A stretch of DNA of 64,000 nt. Source: Hymenopellis radicata (lineage: Eukaryota > Basidiomycota > Agaricomycetes > Agaricales > Physalacriaceae). Below the pieces are notes generated by a model, which saw nothing but the letters and a program-made list of their open reading frames with translations, ran no database searches and was not told where the DNA came from. The first letter of the stretch is position 1. Every line of letters starts with the position of its first letter. The stretch lies in assembly GCA_015501595.1 (NCBI GenBank), contig JADNRX010000007.1, positions 186,001 to 250,000 of the forward strand, written 5' to 3'. Positions 1 through 12,008 of this stretch are shown in pieces. Position numbers and translations under genes: made by a program.

Positions 1-594
1 GACATCGTCCTTACTCAGCGGGCTATCGAAGACCCACTGTTTACCGCCCACCAAGTTCTTATCGCCGCAAAGAGTCGCGCGCGCTGCCATGCGCCGGGAT
101 GCCCCCAGTCCCTGGCGTCCACCGGCACCGAGTTCAAGCGCTGCGCAGCTTGTCGCGTCGTCGCATACTGCGGCAAGGCCTGCCAGACGCGTGCCTGGAA
201 AACAGGCCCCCACGCACACAAGCACATCTGTGCTAAAATCAAAACGCTGATTGCACAGGGCGGTGGGTTAGACGACCGAGACGCGTTTGTTCGAAACTGT
301 CGGGAGGCGAAGGTATCGGCCGATGAAGCGCTCGCGGTGGCGAAATGGAATTTCGACCCAGGGATGACAATATCCCAGTCGGAGGGTTCTGTGCCAAACA
401 CTGATGGCGCGGACGGGTTTGACGAGATGTTTTATCAATTGAACCCGTCCCAGCATCCCCAATACCCTGAACGCTGGGCGAAAATTACGGCTTACTGGGA
501 CAAGAGGATGGCAGAGGCAGAACCGGCACCACATACGGAAAGCCGCCATTCGATACGAAGGACACCCAAAACAGAACAAACGAACAAAAAATAA
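1..594 (+). CDS. MYND-type zinc finger protein, 3' end
   Basis: Frame 1 is open from the first base of the window to the TAA at 592-594, giving about 197 residues; the 5' part lies outside the window. A MYND finger is visible at about residues 29-80: a CxxxxC pair (CHAPGC), then CAAC, YCGKACQ, a tryptophan, and a closing HKHIC. MYND fingers bind proline-rich peptides and occur in many fungal transcription co-regulators and SET-domain proteins. The finger is followed by an acidic and polar tail with no recognisable domain and a lysine-rich end. Finger identity is confident; the function of the whole protein cannot be told from this fragment. No intron is needed in the visible part. Confidence 0.8.
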   Translation, partial: DIVLTQRAIEDPLFTAHQVLIAAKSRARCHAPGCPQSLASTGTEFKRCAACRVVAYCGKACQTRAWKTGPHAHKHICAKIKTLIAQGGGLDDRDAFVRNCREAKVSADEALAVAKWNFDPGMTISQSEGSVPNTDGADGFDEMFYQLNPSQHPQYPERWAKITAYWDKRMAEAEPAPHTESRHSIRRTPKTEQTNKK

Positions 595-818
595 GTAAGT
601 CAATGCGTCGGATCAGAATTTCGAATCAAAGGATGAAAAAAGTCGCCACTTGGGTATTGCAGTCTGCTATGTACATAGGTCCAATAAATTAGGTGTCCGC
701 TTCTTGCAAAATATCGTCTGTTGGATTGCTCCGTATCAAGTTTTCTCTTTCTCCGTCTCTCCACTTCTCGTATCCTGGTTCTCCATCTGCTTCAAGGCGC
801 CTTCAACCTCCTCACTAC
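595..818. other. intergenic, tail-to-tail
   Basis: Separates the MYND gene (+) from the 3' end of the minus-strand phosphotransferase-like gene. Pyrimidine-rich, with no supported gene. Confidence 0.5.
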
Positions 819-1727
819 TCACGCTCTCTGCCCCGATTTGCCCACTGCTATAATGCTGCTCACGCTCGTCCCTTTTCTGACCGGCACCATCTTCCCCGTC
901 TGCCCAGCGCCATTACCCTTCTTTGTGAGCTCGATTTTCTCTCTGCACGGCATTGCATGCGTCCGGGCCTCTAGCCCGAAATACTCCATATAAGCGGGCA
1001 GCGTGTCCCCAATCAACGAGCCACAACCTCCCACCAGCGTCCAATATCATGTTACGGGGTGCGAGATCCTGAGGACGTGCACTAGTTCCGGATCGAGGTC
1101 GAGTTCCGGACGTGGCGTGCAGTAGGCTGGCGGCAATCCACGAGCCATCAATTAAGATAACCGACAAAGTCTGCGGGGGAGGCGTGAAGAACGGGGCCAG
1201 GTTGATCTTGAAGCCATTCCGAGCGGGTGTGCCCAGAGCGTAATCCGCCCGTCGTTTGGAGGTGACAGAACGGAGCAGTCGTAGAACGTATCTCAACTGC
1301 CAGGTGGCACGGAAGGTCCCCAACCAGCCAAGGTTTAGCCACAGTTGCTCCAGTGTGAAGCCGTGATACGCTCCATGACGATGTAATGAAGGTCAGTGCT
1401 CTTGACGCGGACTAGACGACGTACGGCCGGAGCCCCGACGCCAGCTGAGCGGGCGCGTTTGAGGGCAAGGACTTCCTCAAAGGGGTCCTGGTCCCAATAA
1501 TCGTACCCCGCTCGCTTTGTGACTAAATTGGGAGAAAGAAGAGCAACGGGCTCTCGTCGCGTAGTAACAAGGTGGGGAGAATGTTGGATGTAGTCGACAA
1601 GCTCGCCATCTGAGTAGCTGTTGAGCGATGCTTCGTCAAACGTTTTGGTGCCCAGCAGTACGAAGTGAGGAGAGGTGGTCAACGCCGCGGACTGCTGACA
1701 ATTCACAAGTTCTTTCATGTAGGACAT
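819..1727 (-). pseudogene. APH/choline-kinase-like phosphotransferase, frame-broken
   Basis: Starts at the ATG at 1727-1725. The first segment ends in a run around VRVKSTDLHYIVMERI, typical of fungal aminoglycoside-phosphotransferase-fold proteins. Near 1362 the frame must change by one base to continue as GFTLEQLWLNLGWLG; one extra C would restore it. The catalytic segment follows (DLAPRNMILD, then LWLVDWG), carrying the Brenner-type HxDxxxxN-like loop and the metal-binding aspartate of this fold. A second frame change is needed just after it, near 1010, to reach PAYMEYFGLEA. In fungi such proteins are usually uncharacterised kinases of small molecules. Two breaks in about 0.9 kb mean a decayed gene or consensus errors. 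Exon limits are approximate. Confidence 0.55.
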
Positions 1728-2866
1728 CGTCGAGCCTTGGTGTCATCCGGAGCGGCACGAATGGTCGAACCGATGATCGCGCATTTTTTTTTGGCGCAAG
1801 TGACAGTGTGCAAAACCCTCCAGTGAGGAAGCCATAAACCAATGTCATTTGTTCGTAATCGCGCCCGGGACACTATACTTTAGAAAAGCCGCGACATGTC
1901 AGTACGTTGAAAGTCTTGAGACCGTGATGGTCTGCATGTTTCTTCTGTCTTCGGGGTTTGAAGAACCGCCAATGTCTTGGATAGTTTTCCTGTTGTCGGC
2001 GAGGGGTCGCTATGCGTGTCCCGGAAAACGACCAATGAGTGGGGCTCCCGGTTTAGAGAATGCATTAAAATATGTACCTTGATAGTACGTACGTGCGTCG
2101 TGCTTGACCATGAAGCCCGTCACGTCCCCAACGCATATATATCCTGAGAGGCGTCAATCCACGCAAGTTCTGAGCTGTAGTTCAGAACCAGAACACCGAT
2201 GTTGCCGTCTTCCGTCAGAGTGAATGACCAGGAGCCTAGATGCATAGATTGCGCGCCTCGGTCCTTAATGGCTAGCATACTGGAAAGAGGGTTGAACAAT
2301 CGATGAAAACGTGCTTTAACAAGTTAAACTTTAAAGTGCCCGGATAGACAGATAGATAGACAGCCTTTTATGCGCAACAATCGGAAAGGAAACGCCGAAG
2401 ATAACTGAAGATACTGACTTCGGAAGCCGACATCGATTTGAGATAAGGATCAAAGAGTTGTGAGACGACCTTGTGGGTCACTCGTGGTTTCAATCCAAGT
2501 GGTCAGTCAAGAGAGGAAAGCATGGGGAGTCGGAGATACGCACTTGTGCTTAGAAATTACAGTCCATGCTGGCGGAGCTACGGCAAAGACTGTTTACTGT
2601 CAAAAGAGCTTACAGCGCGCTGTCCAAAGATTCGGTACGGTTGCTGACGTGTGACGATGTGATTGCTCGTGGCAAGGGTGAATGCAAGGCACCGGCAGGA
2701 ATCTCGCTCGGTTACTGACAGTCAGCTGACAGTGATCTGCGTTACTATCTTTATCTTGTTCCTCTGTCTTCCCGTAGCGAATTTATGGGGGTGGCCCGGC
2801 AGCCGCAATGGGGAAAGTTGGCCGTGCTGAAGCTTTGTAACCCTTAGGGAGCTCTTGTCCTCGACC
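1728..2866. other. intergenic region, no gene seen
   Basis: About 1.1 kb between divergent genes. It holds only short frames on both strands, a few GATA/TAGA-type runs (about 2345-2365) and CGTACGTACGTG-like alternations near 2085-2100. It probably contains the promoters of the phosphotransferase-like gene and the ABC transporter. Confidence 0.5.
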
Positions 2867-5800
2867 ATGACTTCGTCGGAAAAGCCTTCAGCGCAGCCCT
2901 CGCTCAAGGATGGATCCAACACCCAAGAAGCAAGCCCGGTCGCGTCACTCAATAAAGTAGCAGACACGAATCAAGTTAAAACACACAACAGATCTAGGCA
3001 AGTTGGCGAATTTTTTTTCCCAAGTTCATGGATTATTCATCCAGCGTAGGTGGCAACGAGTACCGTTCGTCTCTCTGACAGCGTCTCCGCCCCGTCCGTC
3101 TCTTGAAGACGCCGACTTGTCACCAGAGGCGCATGCAAACTGGTTCAGTCATCTAACATTTAACTGGGTGACCCCAGTCCTTAGCCTGGGATATGCGCGT
3201 CCTCTGGAAGCACCTGATCTCTATAAACTGCAGGATGATTTCCACGCCGCGTACATTGGCGATAAAATCACGGAATCCTTCGAGAGACGCCACAAAGCTG
3301 CTTCGGAATACAACGAACGCTTGCTGAATGGTGAAATCAAGCCATCCTTGCACAAACGTTTCTATTGGACGCTGCGGGGCGATCGCGCCGCGCGGGAAAA
3401 GAACTGGAGAGAGAATGACGGACAAAAACGTGCGAGCCTGTTACTCGCGATGAATGACAGCGTCAAATGGTGGTTCTGGACCGGTGGCGTGGCTAAAGTC
3501 ATCAGTGACACTGCCCAAATTACCAGTCCTCTTCTTGTCAAGGTATGACTCTCGTCTTGAGAACTACTGGTTATTGACCAAAACACACAGGCCATCGTCA
3601 GCTTTGCCACCGCGTCGTATTCTGGACATCTCTCTGGTGACTATGCTTCCATACCGCCCATAGGACGAGGAGTAGGACTGGCAATCGGTCTTTTCATTTT
3701 ACAGGTTATCACATCCTTATTCGTCCAGCAATTCTTCTATCGCAGCATGTCCACCGGCGCTCTTATTCGTGGAGGTCTTATTCACGCTATCTACTCGCGT
3801 TCTCTCCGGTTATCATCTCGGGCTAGGTCGAAACTGACTAACGGTCTCATCATGAATCATATCTCAACGGATGTCTCCCGTATCGATTTCTGCGCTGGAT
3901 TCTTCCATATGGTGAGCATTCCTTTTTATATACATTTACATGTAGCGGAGTCTAACATGTCGCAGTCTTGGTCAGGGCCTATACAACTAGTCATTTGTTT
4001 GATTCTCCTTCTGCTCAATCTTGGCCCGAGCGCGCTGGCTGGCTTCGGCCTCTTACTACTCGCAGCCCCAGCGCAAACGATTGTCATGAAGAATATGATT
4101 AAGTTCCGACATAACAGCATGAAATGGACCGACAAACGTGCGAAGTTGCTGCAGGAGCTACTCTCCGGCATGAAAGTTGTCAAGTTCTTCGCCTGGGAAG
4201 TTCCTTTTTTGAGAAGAGTGCAGGAATATCGAAAAATAGAGATGTCGTAAGTCGCAGAGCTATTTAGCGCAGCGTACGCTCATGACTTCCTTCAAGGTTC
4301 ATTCGTTCGCTGCTCCTCCTCAGGTCTGGCGTGAATGCGGTGGCGATGTCAATGCCGGTTCTGGCATCTGTGGTTTCCTTCGTGACATATTCTGCTACTG
4401 GCCACGCTTTGGAACCTGCTAAAATCTTCGCTTCACTCACGTTGTTCAACTTGGTACGACTGCCGCTCATGTTCCTTCGTATGTCCCTCGTTGCAATTGG
4501 ACTCTTCTGTCATTTCTAACATTGTGACAACAATAGCCGTTTCACTTGCGACTATCGCGGACGCGTACAATGCTACGGAACGTTTACGCGGTGTCTTCGA
4601 GGCCGAACTGCTTGAGGACATGATCGATCGCGATGATAAGCTGCCAAATGCACTTGAAGTCCACGATGTTACATTTACCTGGGACGCGCCTCCTCCCGAG
4701 GTTGACGATGACAAGAAGTTGAAAGGGGGTCCGGCTTTGACGAGAAAGCGCCAGCTACGGACACCTCCGAGAATATATTTCAAGTCAAAAACGTTTCAAT
4801 GACGATACCTCGCGGACAGCTTGTTGCGATAGTCGGTGCTGTGGGATCCGGGAAGACGTCGCTTTTGCAAGGGCTCATTGGAGAAATGAGGCAGATCCCG
4901 AACAAGAAGGCCTCACTAACAGGGTGAAGTTCGGTGGCACCGTTGGCTACTGCCCGCAGAGCGCTTGGATACAGGTTAGTCCAATCATGACCGGCATCTG
5001 TATAGCTTCACTGACCTGTGATAGAATGCAACGATTCGCGCGAACATATGCTTTGGACGACCTTTCGAATCAGAAAAGTACTGGAAAGCCGTGAAGGATT
5101 CTTGTTTAGAGCGCGATTTAGACATGCTCCCAAACGGCGACCTCACAGAGGTCGGAGAGAAGGGCATTTCTCTCTCCGGTGGGCAAAAGCAGCGGCTGAA
5201 CATCTGTCGAACCATATATTGCTCGACCGACATTCAGATTTTCGATGTGAGTGGCGCACGAATTCGAGCGACTGACCAGTCTGACGTTCTATTAGGATCC
5301 ACTTTCGGCCCTCGATGCCCATGTCGGCAAAGAAGTTTTCAACAAGGTTCTCCAGGATTCGTCGTTGGGCCAGACGCGTATCTTAGTTACACACGCTTTG
5401 CATTTCCTGCCTCAAGTGGATTACATATATACGATTGCAGATGGAAGTATCACAGAGCAAGGAACATACGCAGAACTGATGCGAAAAGAGGGCGAGTTCT
5501 GTAAGTTCTTCACGGAGTTTGGCAGCAAGGAGGAGCAACATAAGGAAGAAGAAATAGAGGCGGAAGCTGACGCTATTGACAATGAAGCGAAGGACAAGCT
5601 TAGAAAATCGGCGAAAGCCGGGACGGCGCTGATGCAGGCAGAAGAGAGGAACACGGGGTCAATCGGCGCCAATGTGTATAAGAAATACGCTGAAGCTGGG
5701 AAAGGATACGTTGTGTTACCGTTCTTGGCGTTGGCGCTGATAATGGCTCCTACCTCTCAAGCGCTGTCGTCTTACTGGTTCGTTATCGTCAGGGCGACGC

Positions 5801-8257
5801 TTTGTTCATGAGATTCTAACGACGTCATTTCTTTTCGCAGGTTGGTTTTCTGGCAAGAGCGGTACGTTCATACCTACCGTGATTCCTCTATGTTGTTCTG
5901 ACCGTTTTCCAAGGCACTGGGATCAACCGAGTGGCTTCTATGTGTGTTTGGCTTGACTGTCACCGTTGTATGTACTCAACCTCAGTCTCCAGATGGGCAT
6001 TTATGCTGGGCTGGGTTGTTCAGTCGCCATAACCAATTTCTGCATGGGCGGTGCTTTTGCAATGTTAACGTATTACGCGTCGCAAGGTCTCCACGGCGTA
6101 CGTTTTCCGTCTCTGAACCAATGTCTATTCTCAGCCGTGTATAGCGAGCTATCACTCGCATCATGTATGCGCCAATGTCGTTCTTCGAGACTACGGTACG
6201 TACAAGACTCGGTGTGTACTAGAAGTATCTGATCACTGAATCAGCCTCTTGGTCGGATCATGAATCGGTTCTCCAAGGACATAGACACGATGGATAACCT
6301 TCTGACAGGTTCGTTTTTCTAGCTTACTGCTTATGAACGTAGCACTAAAATCATTGTAGAAAGCTTACGATTGATGTGCGCGTCGGTGGCAACCGTTCTG
6401 GCGCGATCGTCCTGATCGCTGTAGTTGTACCCTGGTTTTTGATTGCAGTCCTCTTCGTGCTGGTGCTATACGGGTACGCGGCTGCGTACTACCGGGCCAG
6501 TGCTCGAGAACTGAAGGTCAACGAACCGGCTTTTTCCGTGTCTCCGTATCTCATTCCCTTGTAGCGACTGGACGCTGTTCTCCGATCTTCCCTGTACTCG
6601 CATTTCTCAGAGTCGCTATCTGGACTTCCGACCATTAGAGCTTATGGAGAGGCGGACCGATTCCTGAAAGAGAACGAGAAACGCATCGACGTCGAGAATC
6701 GAGCCTATTGGCTGACCATTGTGAATCAGGTGAGTGTTTGGTTTTCTGCCTTGTTCGAGACAGGCTTAGAATATGCGTCTAGCGATGGCTTGGTATTCGT
6801 CTGGATTTCCTTGGTATTCTCCTGACGTTTGTGGTGTCCATGCTGACGGTGGGGACACGCTTCACCATCTCGCCATCTCAAACTGGCGTTGCCCTGTCTT
6901 ATATTCTTAGTATTCAGCAAGTGTAAGTAATACAGTGCTTGAGCCTGCGGACATCCATGTTGATTGCCTTGGCAGATTCGGCTTCCTTGTTCGACAAATC
7001 GCAGAAGTGGAGAACGATATGAATTCGGTCGAGCGTATCGTATACTACACCACGGAGATTGAACAGGAAGCCCCTCATGAGCTCCCCGACAAGAAGCCCG
7101 CCACGGCGTGGCCTTCAGTCGGACGTGTAGAATTGAAAGATATTTTCCTGAGTTATCGACCTGGGTTACCTTCGGTCTTGAAGGGCATCACCATGACTGT
7201 CGAAGCCGGAGAGAAGATTGGCATTGTTGGGCGGTGCGTAGGGCTTTCTGATTTCAGCACACTTGGCTTATGATGTTCGTAGCACTGGTGCCGGTAAAAG
7301 TTCTATCATGTCGGCACTGTACCGACTTGTGGAGTTGTCGTCTGGGTCTATCATTATTGATGGTGTGGACATATCCACTGTTGGGCTCACCGATCTTCGA
7401 AATGGGCTGTCCATCATCCCGCAGGATGCTGTGAGTTCCCCATATTTTCTATTCAGTAGTAGAGACTGATGATCTTGTCAGCTTCTATGTATGTGATTCT
7501 GTTACATCTGGTTCTCTCGTTCATCCTGTCCTAGTTTCTGGTACTCTGCGCTCGAATATTGACCCCTTTAACCTTCACGACGACGCGTCACTTTGGGACG
7601 CGTTGAGGCGCTCGTACCTCGTCGAGTCCAAAAAGGATAATGACGACTCATCCGCTGGACGATTTACGCTTGACACCGTTATAGAGGACGAAGGTGCTAA
7701 TCTGTCCATTGGTCAGGTTCGTGCATAGCATGTTCACTCTGTCTCTTGCTCACTTTGAACAGCGCTCACTGGTCTCTCTCGCCAGGGCCTTGGTCAAGAA
7801 TTCCAAAGTCCTGATTCTTGATGAAGCCACAGGTCGGTTTTACCTTGACAACATCTCCAGCCTTCCTGAATGCCGTGCCGTATAGCATCCGTCGACTATG
7901 AAACCGACCGAAATATACAAGACACGATCAGCACTGAATTCAAGGACCGTACAATTCTATGTATAGCGCGTAGGTCTTGTTTGGGAGCTCACTCGCACGG
8001 CCTGATTTTGTAACACAGATCGCCTCCGAACAATCATTTCGTATGACCGTATTTGCGTGCTCGACGCGGGGCAGATTGCTGTGAGTATTACATTAATCGG
8101 TCGTATTTACATTGGGCTGAAGGTCGGATAGGAATTCGACACACCTGCAGCTTTATATGAGCGCCAGGATGGCATTTTCAGAGGCATGTGCGATCGGTCA
8201 TCTATTACACTGGACGATATTCGATTTGCGTCGAAGGGCAGAAAGGAGAGTGCTTGA
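2867..8257 (+). CDS. ABCC-type multidrug transporter (Yor1-like)
   Basis: Full ABC transporter with order TMD1-NBD1-TMD2-NBD2. TMD1 (about 3,150-4,620) includes [17 protein letters not shown] and KVVKFFAWE, both typical of Yor1-type members. NBD1 (4,670-5,520) has Walker [10 protein letters not shown], signature LSGGQKQR, and a Walker B split by an intron (IQIFD/DPLSALD). NBD2 (7,060-8,255) has TGAGKSS, the divergent signature LSIGQ, LILDEAT and switch histidine CIAHRL. An acidic linker (5,540-5,640) joins the halves. About ten introns are needed; several are clear, e.g. 5,247-5,295. Such pumps export organic anions and drugs at the plasma membrane. One oddity: at the five-G run 4725-4729 the frame slips by one base between DDKKLKGG and [14 protein letters not shown], and a sixth G would restore it. 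ATG 2867 was chosen because it has an ACC context and an open first exon; the first intron (about 2,970-3,048) is uncertain. Confidence 0.9.
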
Positions 8258-8352
8258 TGTCTGCCTTGTCTCGAATTTCATTTTCGGTTCAGGTAATGAA
8301 TTAGAAAGATACAGTACACAATAAAATGAATGCGGAGCGGCTCCCGTTCTTA

Positions 8353-8775
8353 CTAGTCCGGTGTCACGACTCTCTCTGGCAGTTCGGGTATCAAGAATAC
8401 AAAACCTTCGGGCAGGCTGGGCGCGTAGCGCTCAACTTGGTAAAAATATTCTTTTCAGAAGGTTGATTACACTGTTCCGACTATTATGTATGCAACAGTT
8501 GGCATGTCGATTGTGGCGTTAAGGGTATTTCGTGGTACAAGAAAACATTTACGCGTAGGAATGTGAAGCTCGTCCGTAGGCATAGTGGGGAAAATATAAT
8601 GACTGAAAGCTCCTTGCATTTGTCTGTGTTGAAGTGGTTATTCGGCATGATATCGATGAGCCATACACTCAAACGAGATACACCAGCGGCTGAAAATTGA
8701 ACAGCATCTGCTTCATGGGCGTCGTACCGCCAAACGCGGTTGGCTCTAAAATGGAAGGACTCAAGCTTATGTCAT
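8353..8775 (-). CDS. possible small minus-strand gene or remnant, unrecognised
   Basis: Two stretches read like real exons on the minus strand. One at about 8,775-8,690 reads ISLSPSILEPTAFGGTTPMK and runs into a possible donor. One at 8436-8353 reads YAPSLPEGFVFLIPELPERV and closes with a stop. Their composition is protein-like while the other frames are not. The middle part is not resolved, no convincing start codon was found, and I do not recognise the family. It would be convergent with the ABC transporter and head-to-head with the SMI1 gene. It may be a decayed gene. Confidence 0.3.
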
Positions 8776-8920
8776 CGGTTTGTAGTGACCTCCATCTTCA
8801 AGCCACCCACATTGTCGACGACGACGACGACCACGCCGGCGCTGTTTTATTGTTTTTGACGCCGTCGCGCACGTTGAGCTCGAGCTTGTGCTCCGCCACC
8901 TTCCACGACGCTCTTTCACC

Positions 8921-11043
8921 ATGAACTGGTTCACATCCCTTTTCTCGAGCTCTACGCAGAACTCTCGCAGGGGACAGGCCATGTCCTCGACCCATGACGC
9001 CTTCTCTCTGCCGACGTCGTCGCCTACTTTCTCGTCGCACCCTGAGACGCCGGACCCAGAGACGGCGCAAACGGCCTCGTTCAGCTACCCGCCCGCAGGT
9101 CCTGGCTCATATGGCTATATTCCAACCTCGTACGTCTCCCCTTGACGCCTGTTATTCCCGCGCTAACAGTGCACAGTGCTGGCTCGCGGCCGTCGTCGTT
9201 GCTACCCATGCACCATGACGCTCTGCACAGTTCCTTAAGACCTTCGTCGTCATACCCCCCACTCGTTTCGTCATGGAATCGCATTAAGGCCTGGCTCAGT
9301 CGCGAATACCCAGAATTGGGTGATACCCTTAATTATGGCATTCTGCCCCAGGACCTTGCTCAATTAGAAATGCAGTTTGGGTTCGCCCTTCCTGTTGTCG
9401 TTCGCGAGTCGTACCTCGCTGTCGACGGGCAGGAACCAGAGTCGTCGGCAGGCTGTTCAGAGGGCTTATTTTATGGCCTCACTCTTCTCCCTCTAGAGGA
9501 TGTTTACGAAGAATGGAGATTCTGGCGGGAGGTTGACGACGATCCCGCGACAGGCGCTAATACCCGGCTGCGAGAATCCATGCAATCTATTCCCCCCAAC
9601 TGGATTCGCAAAGAATATTCTCAACGTGGTTGGATTCCACTCATTGCTGATAAAGCTGGCAACTACGTTGGCATCGACCTTAATCCTGGTGAGAGCGGCT
9701 CCCCAGGGCAAGTGATTGTTTTCGGACGCGATTTTGACACCAAAGTCGTTCTCTACAACGGCGACGGAGTGTCAGGATGGGCGAAATGGTTGGCCGCTTT
9801 TGCCGATGAACTTGAAAGTGGCGAGGGCTTCGAGGTTGGTCCCAGCGAGGCAAGTGAAGGAAGTGAAGACGATATTGGTTACGAAAGCTACTTTCACGAT
9901 GGAAATGGTGCGACAGGTGATGGAGGCGGAGATGGCAGCTCTGGCGGAGGTTTACGCTTATCTGGGGAATACAGAGGCTGGAATGTTTTAGAAGCTTGGG
10001 CCGATAGAAGTGTTCGAAGATGGTATGACGCCGGTGTTATCTCGCAGCTCGACGACGAGGATATCAATGCTTCGGAGCACGGAAAAGGAAAAGTGAGTGA
10101 ATTTTACTGCATCGTATTTACAACTGATTTTACAATTATATAGGCTCCCGAAAGGATCCCCTTAAATGTCTTGGAGGTCACACAGGATGTTGCTGCTGAA
10201 GTCCACATCCCGGTTTTGGCTGACGTCGGAGACGAGGTCCCGCTGGCGCCTGCAACTCGCAACACTCCGCCTGTAACCGCATCTAATCCTCGGAGACCTA
10301 TCCAATCTCACAATCTCTATAACCAAGCCTCCTGCACCGCTACCTGTTGAACTCCCAACGCCGAGAGATATTGTTTCGCTGCCATCGCCCCCAGACTCGA
10401 CGCACTCCTCGTTCGATGAAGATTTAGAAGCCGGTCGCGGGCGCGGTATGCGACAGATATCTCGGGAGCAGGAAGCCAGCTTAGTCTCTTCGAGACGGTC
10501 TACCGAACCTCTTCGACAAGACTCTGATCCTCTGGGTTCCATTATTCTTACAGAGCCAGCTCCACTTCTCCCAGCCTCTCCACCTCAGACAATCGCAAGG
10601 ATGCCATCTCCGCCACCTGATATACCTGACCTCCTTGCCGATTCTGCTCCAGAATTGGAGACTACGCCAATAGAACCTGCTCCTTCACCGTCTCGAACGG
10701 CGGCGCTCGTTATACTTGGCGAGCCCACCAAACCCGAGACGGACGGCAAGCAAGAGCCACCTGCAGCAGTTGATGATGCGGACCCTGATGTAACTATTCG
10801 TTTGGTTGGAGGTGGCGGAAAGGTCGGAACGGCTGCAGAGGAAGAACAGGAGCCTGTTCGGATGGTGCAGAATCAGATGCGAGCTCGATGATGTCCGGTC
10901 CATCGGAAGCTGGCGTTAGCAGTGATGCGAAGAAGCATAAGAAGACGAAAAGCGGGTTATCTGGGTTGAAAAAGACACTGGGTGGATTAAGGAAAAAGGA
11001 CTCTGTCAGCAGTGCGAAAGATGTCATCCCGGACTCAAATTGA
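8921..11043 (+). CDS. KNR4/SMI1 family cell-wall regulator
   Basis: ATG 8921 has a TTCACC context and opens MNWFTSLF. Exon 1 ends at a GTACGT donor near 9,128 and exon 2 starts near 9,177. The SMI1_KNR4 domain lies at about residues 100-275, from SWNRIKAWLS through GQVIVFGRDFD to GWAKWLAAFADEL. In yeast this family links cell-wall integrity signalling to glucan and chitin synthesis. The long C-terminal half is disordered and rich in Pro/Glu/Ser. An intron at 10,083-10,143 is clear. A second intron (about 10,272-10,325, GTAACC...AAG) keeps the frame into PAPLPVELPTPRDIV. Near 10,860 another one-base change is needed to reach a conserved-looking Lys-rich tail (KKHKKTKSGLSGLKKTLGG) ending at 11043; without it the protein stops at 10891. 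The domain call is firm; the last exon is less so. Confidence 0.85.
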
Positions 11044-12008
11044 CAGCGAGGGTAGCACACACTTCTTTCTTTGATTTCGTTTTTTATTATATTTGTGCAC
11101 CTTCCTATTCATCATTTTTTCAGGATATGAACGTTTTCCGTCCCCCGCATCTTCCTTATGACTGATCACTGTACTGGCTGGTTAATTGCTCATCTTCATT
11201 CCGTCGTTCATGTATCCCCGCATTTTCTCGCTCCATATACCCTCATAATCCAAACATTAATAAAAGACAGGAAAATCACGTAGTCCATGATTACGACTGG
11301 TAGATAGATAACTGCACAAGCCGCATACCTGCTGTAGACTCGAATTCAGCTCCCACGGATTCCCGTTAGCTTTCCTTGGCAGAGTCAGCAAGCAACAGTA
11401 CACACCGTCCACTTTCCAGATTCAGGTTTACCTGTTTTCCTTCTTCCCCTCATCTTTACATCACAAGTATGTTTGACTTTCTGATGACCTTTCCGGGCCC
11501 AGGCTGGACAACGTACTGATTGATCTCTGTATGACAGTGGCGGACAAGAAAGGTTTGCTTGGTCCGGTCACTGGCGGTTAATACGCGTCCAACAAACAGC
11601 CGATAGCATGCAAAAATGGCCATCAGATCATGCGTTGATGAGTCGCGTGTCTCTGAGAGCCAAATTAGAACGGGTGGGAGAAGAGCTTCGACTTTGGAGT
11701 TCTGTTGACTGCGAGCTAGCGTGCCTCAATGCTTCACTAGCGTCGAAGGTTCGTCGTTTCTCGCTTTACCGTGCCGTGGCGTCACTGTTTAAGTGCTTCA
11801 GAGCAGTCTGACTTAAAAGTCCTCTCGCCACCTAGTTAACATGCATGGACTGTTGTGTCTGCTAGACCGTCAGACAACGGTCAAAACGCCGCTCAAGGTG
11901 CCGAATTATCCCCGCCTGGAAGCTCTTATTGTGAACTTCCTGCGAGCATAGAAATTCTCAAAGGTATAAAAACCCAACGAGTCCCTAAATCTGGTCCTCA
12001 AGGGGGAA
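11044..12008. other. intergenic region upstream of GH47
   Basis: About 0.96 kb without a supported gene. AT-rich 3' flank of the SMI1 gene at 11,050-11,300; short frames only at 11,600-12,000. It contains the TATA box listed separately. Confidence 0.5.
11965..11970 (+). promoter_or_regulatory. TATA box of the GH47 gene
   Basis: TATAAA in a GGTATAAAAACCC setting, 39 bp from the end of the box to the ATG at 12009. The position is a little close, so the 5' leader would be short. Confidence 0.5.

Noticed and set aside
5250..5295. Broken Walker B in the first ABC nucleotide domain
   Set aside because: A standard GTGAGT...TTATTAG intron sits between the two aspartates; splicing restores IQIFDDPLSALD.
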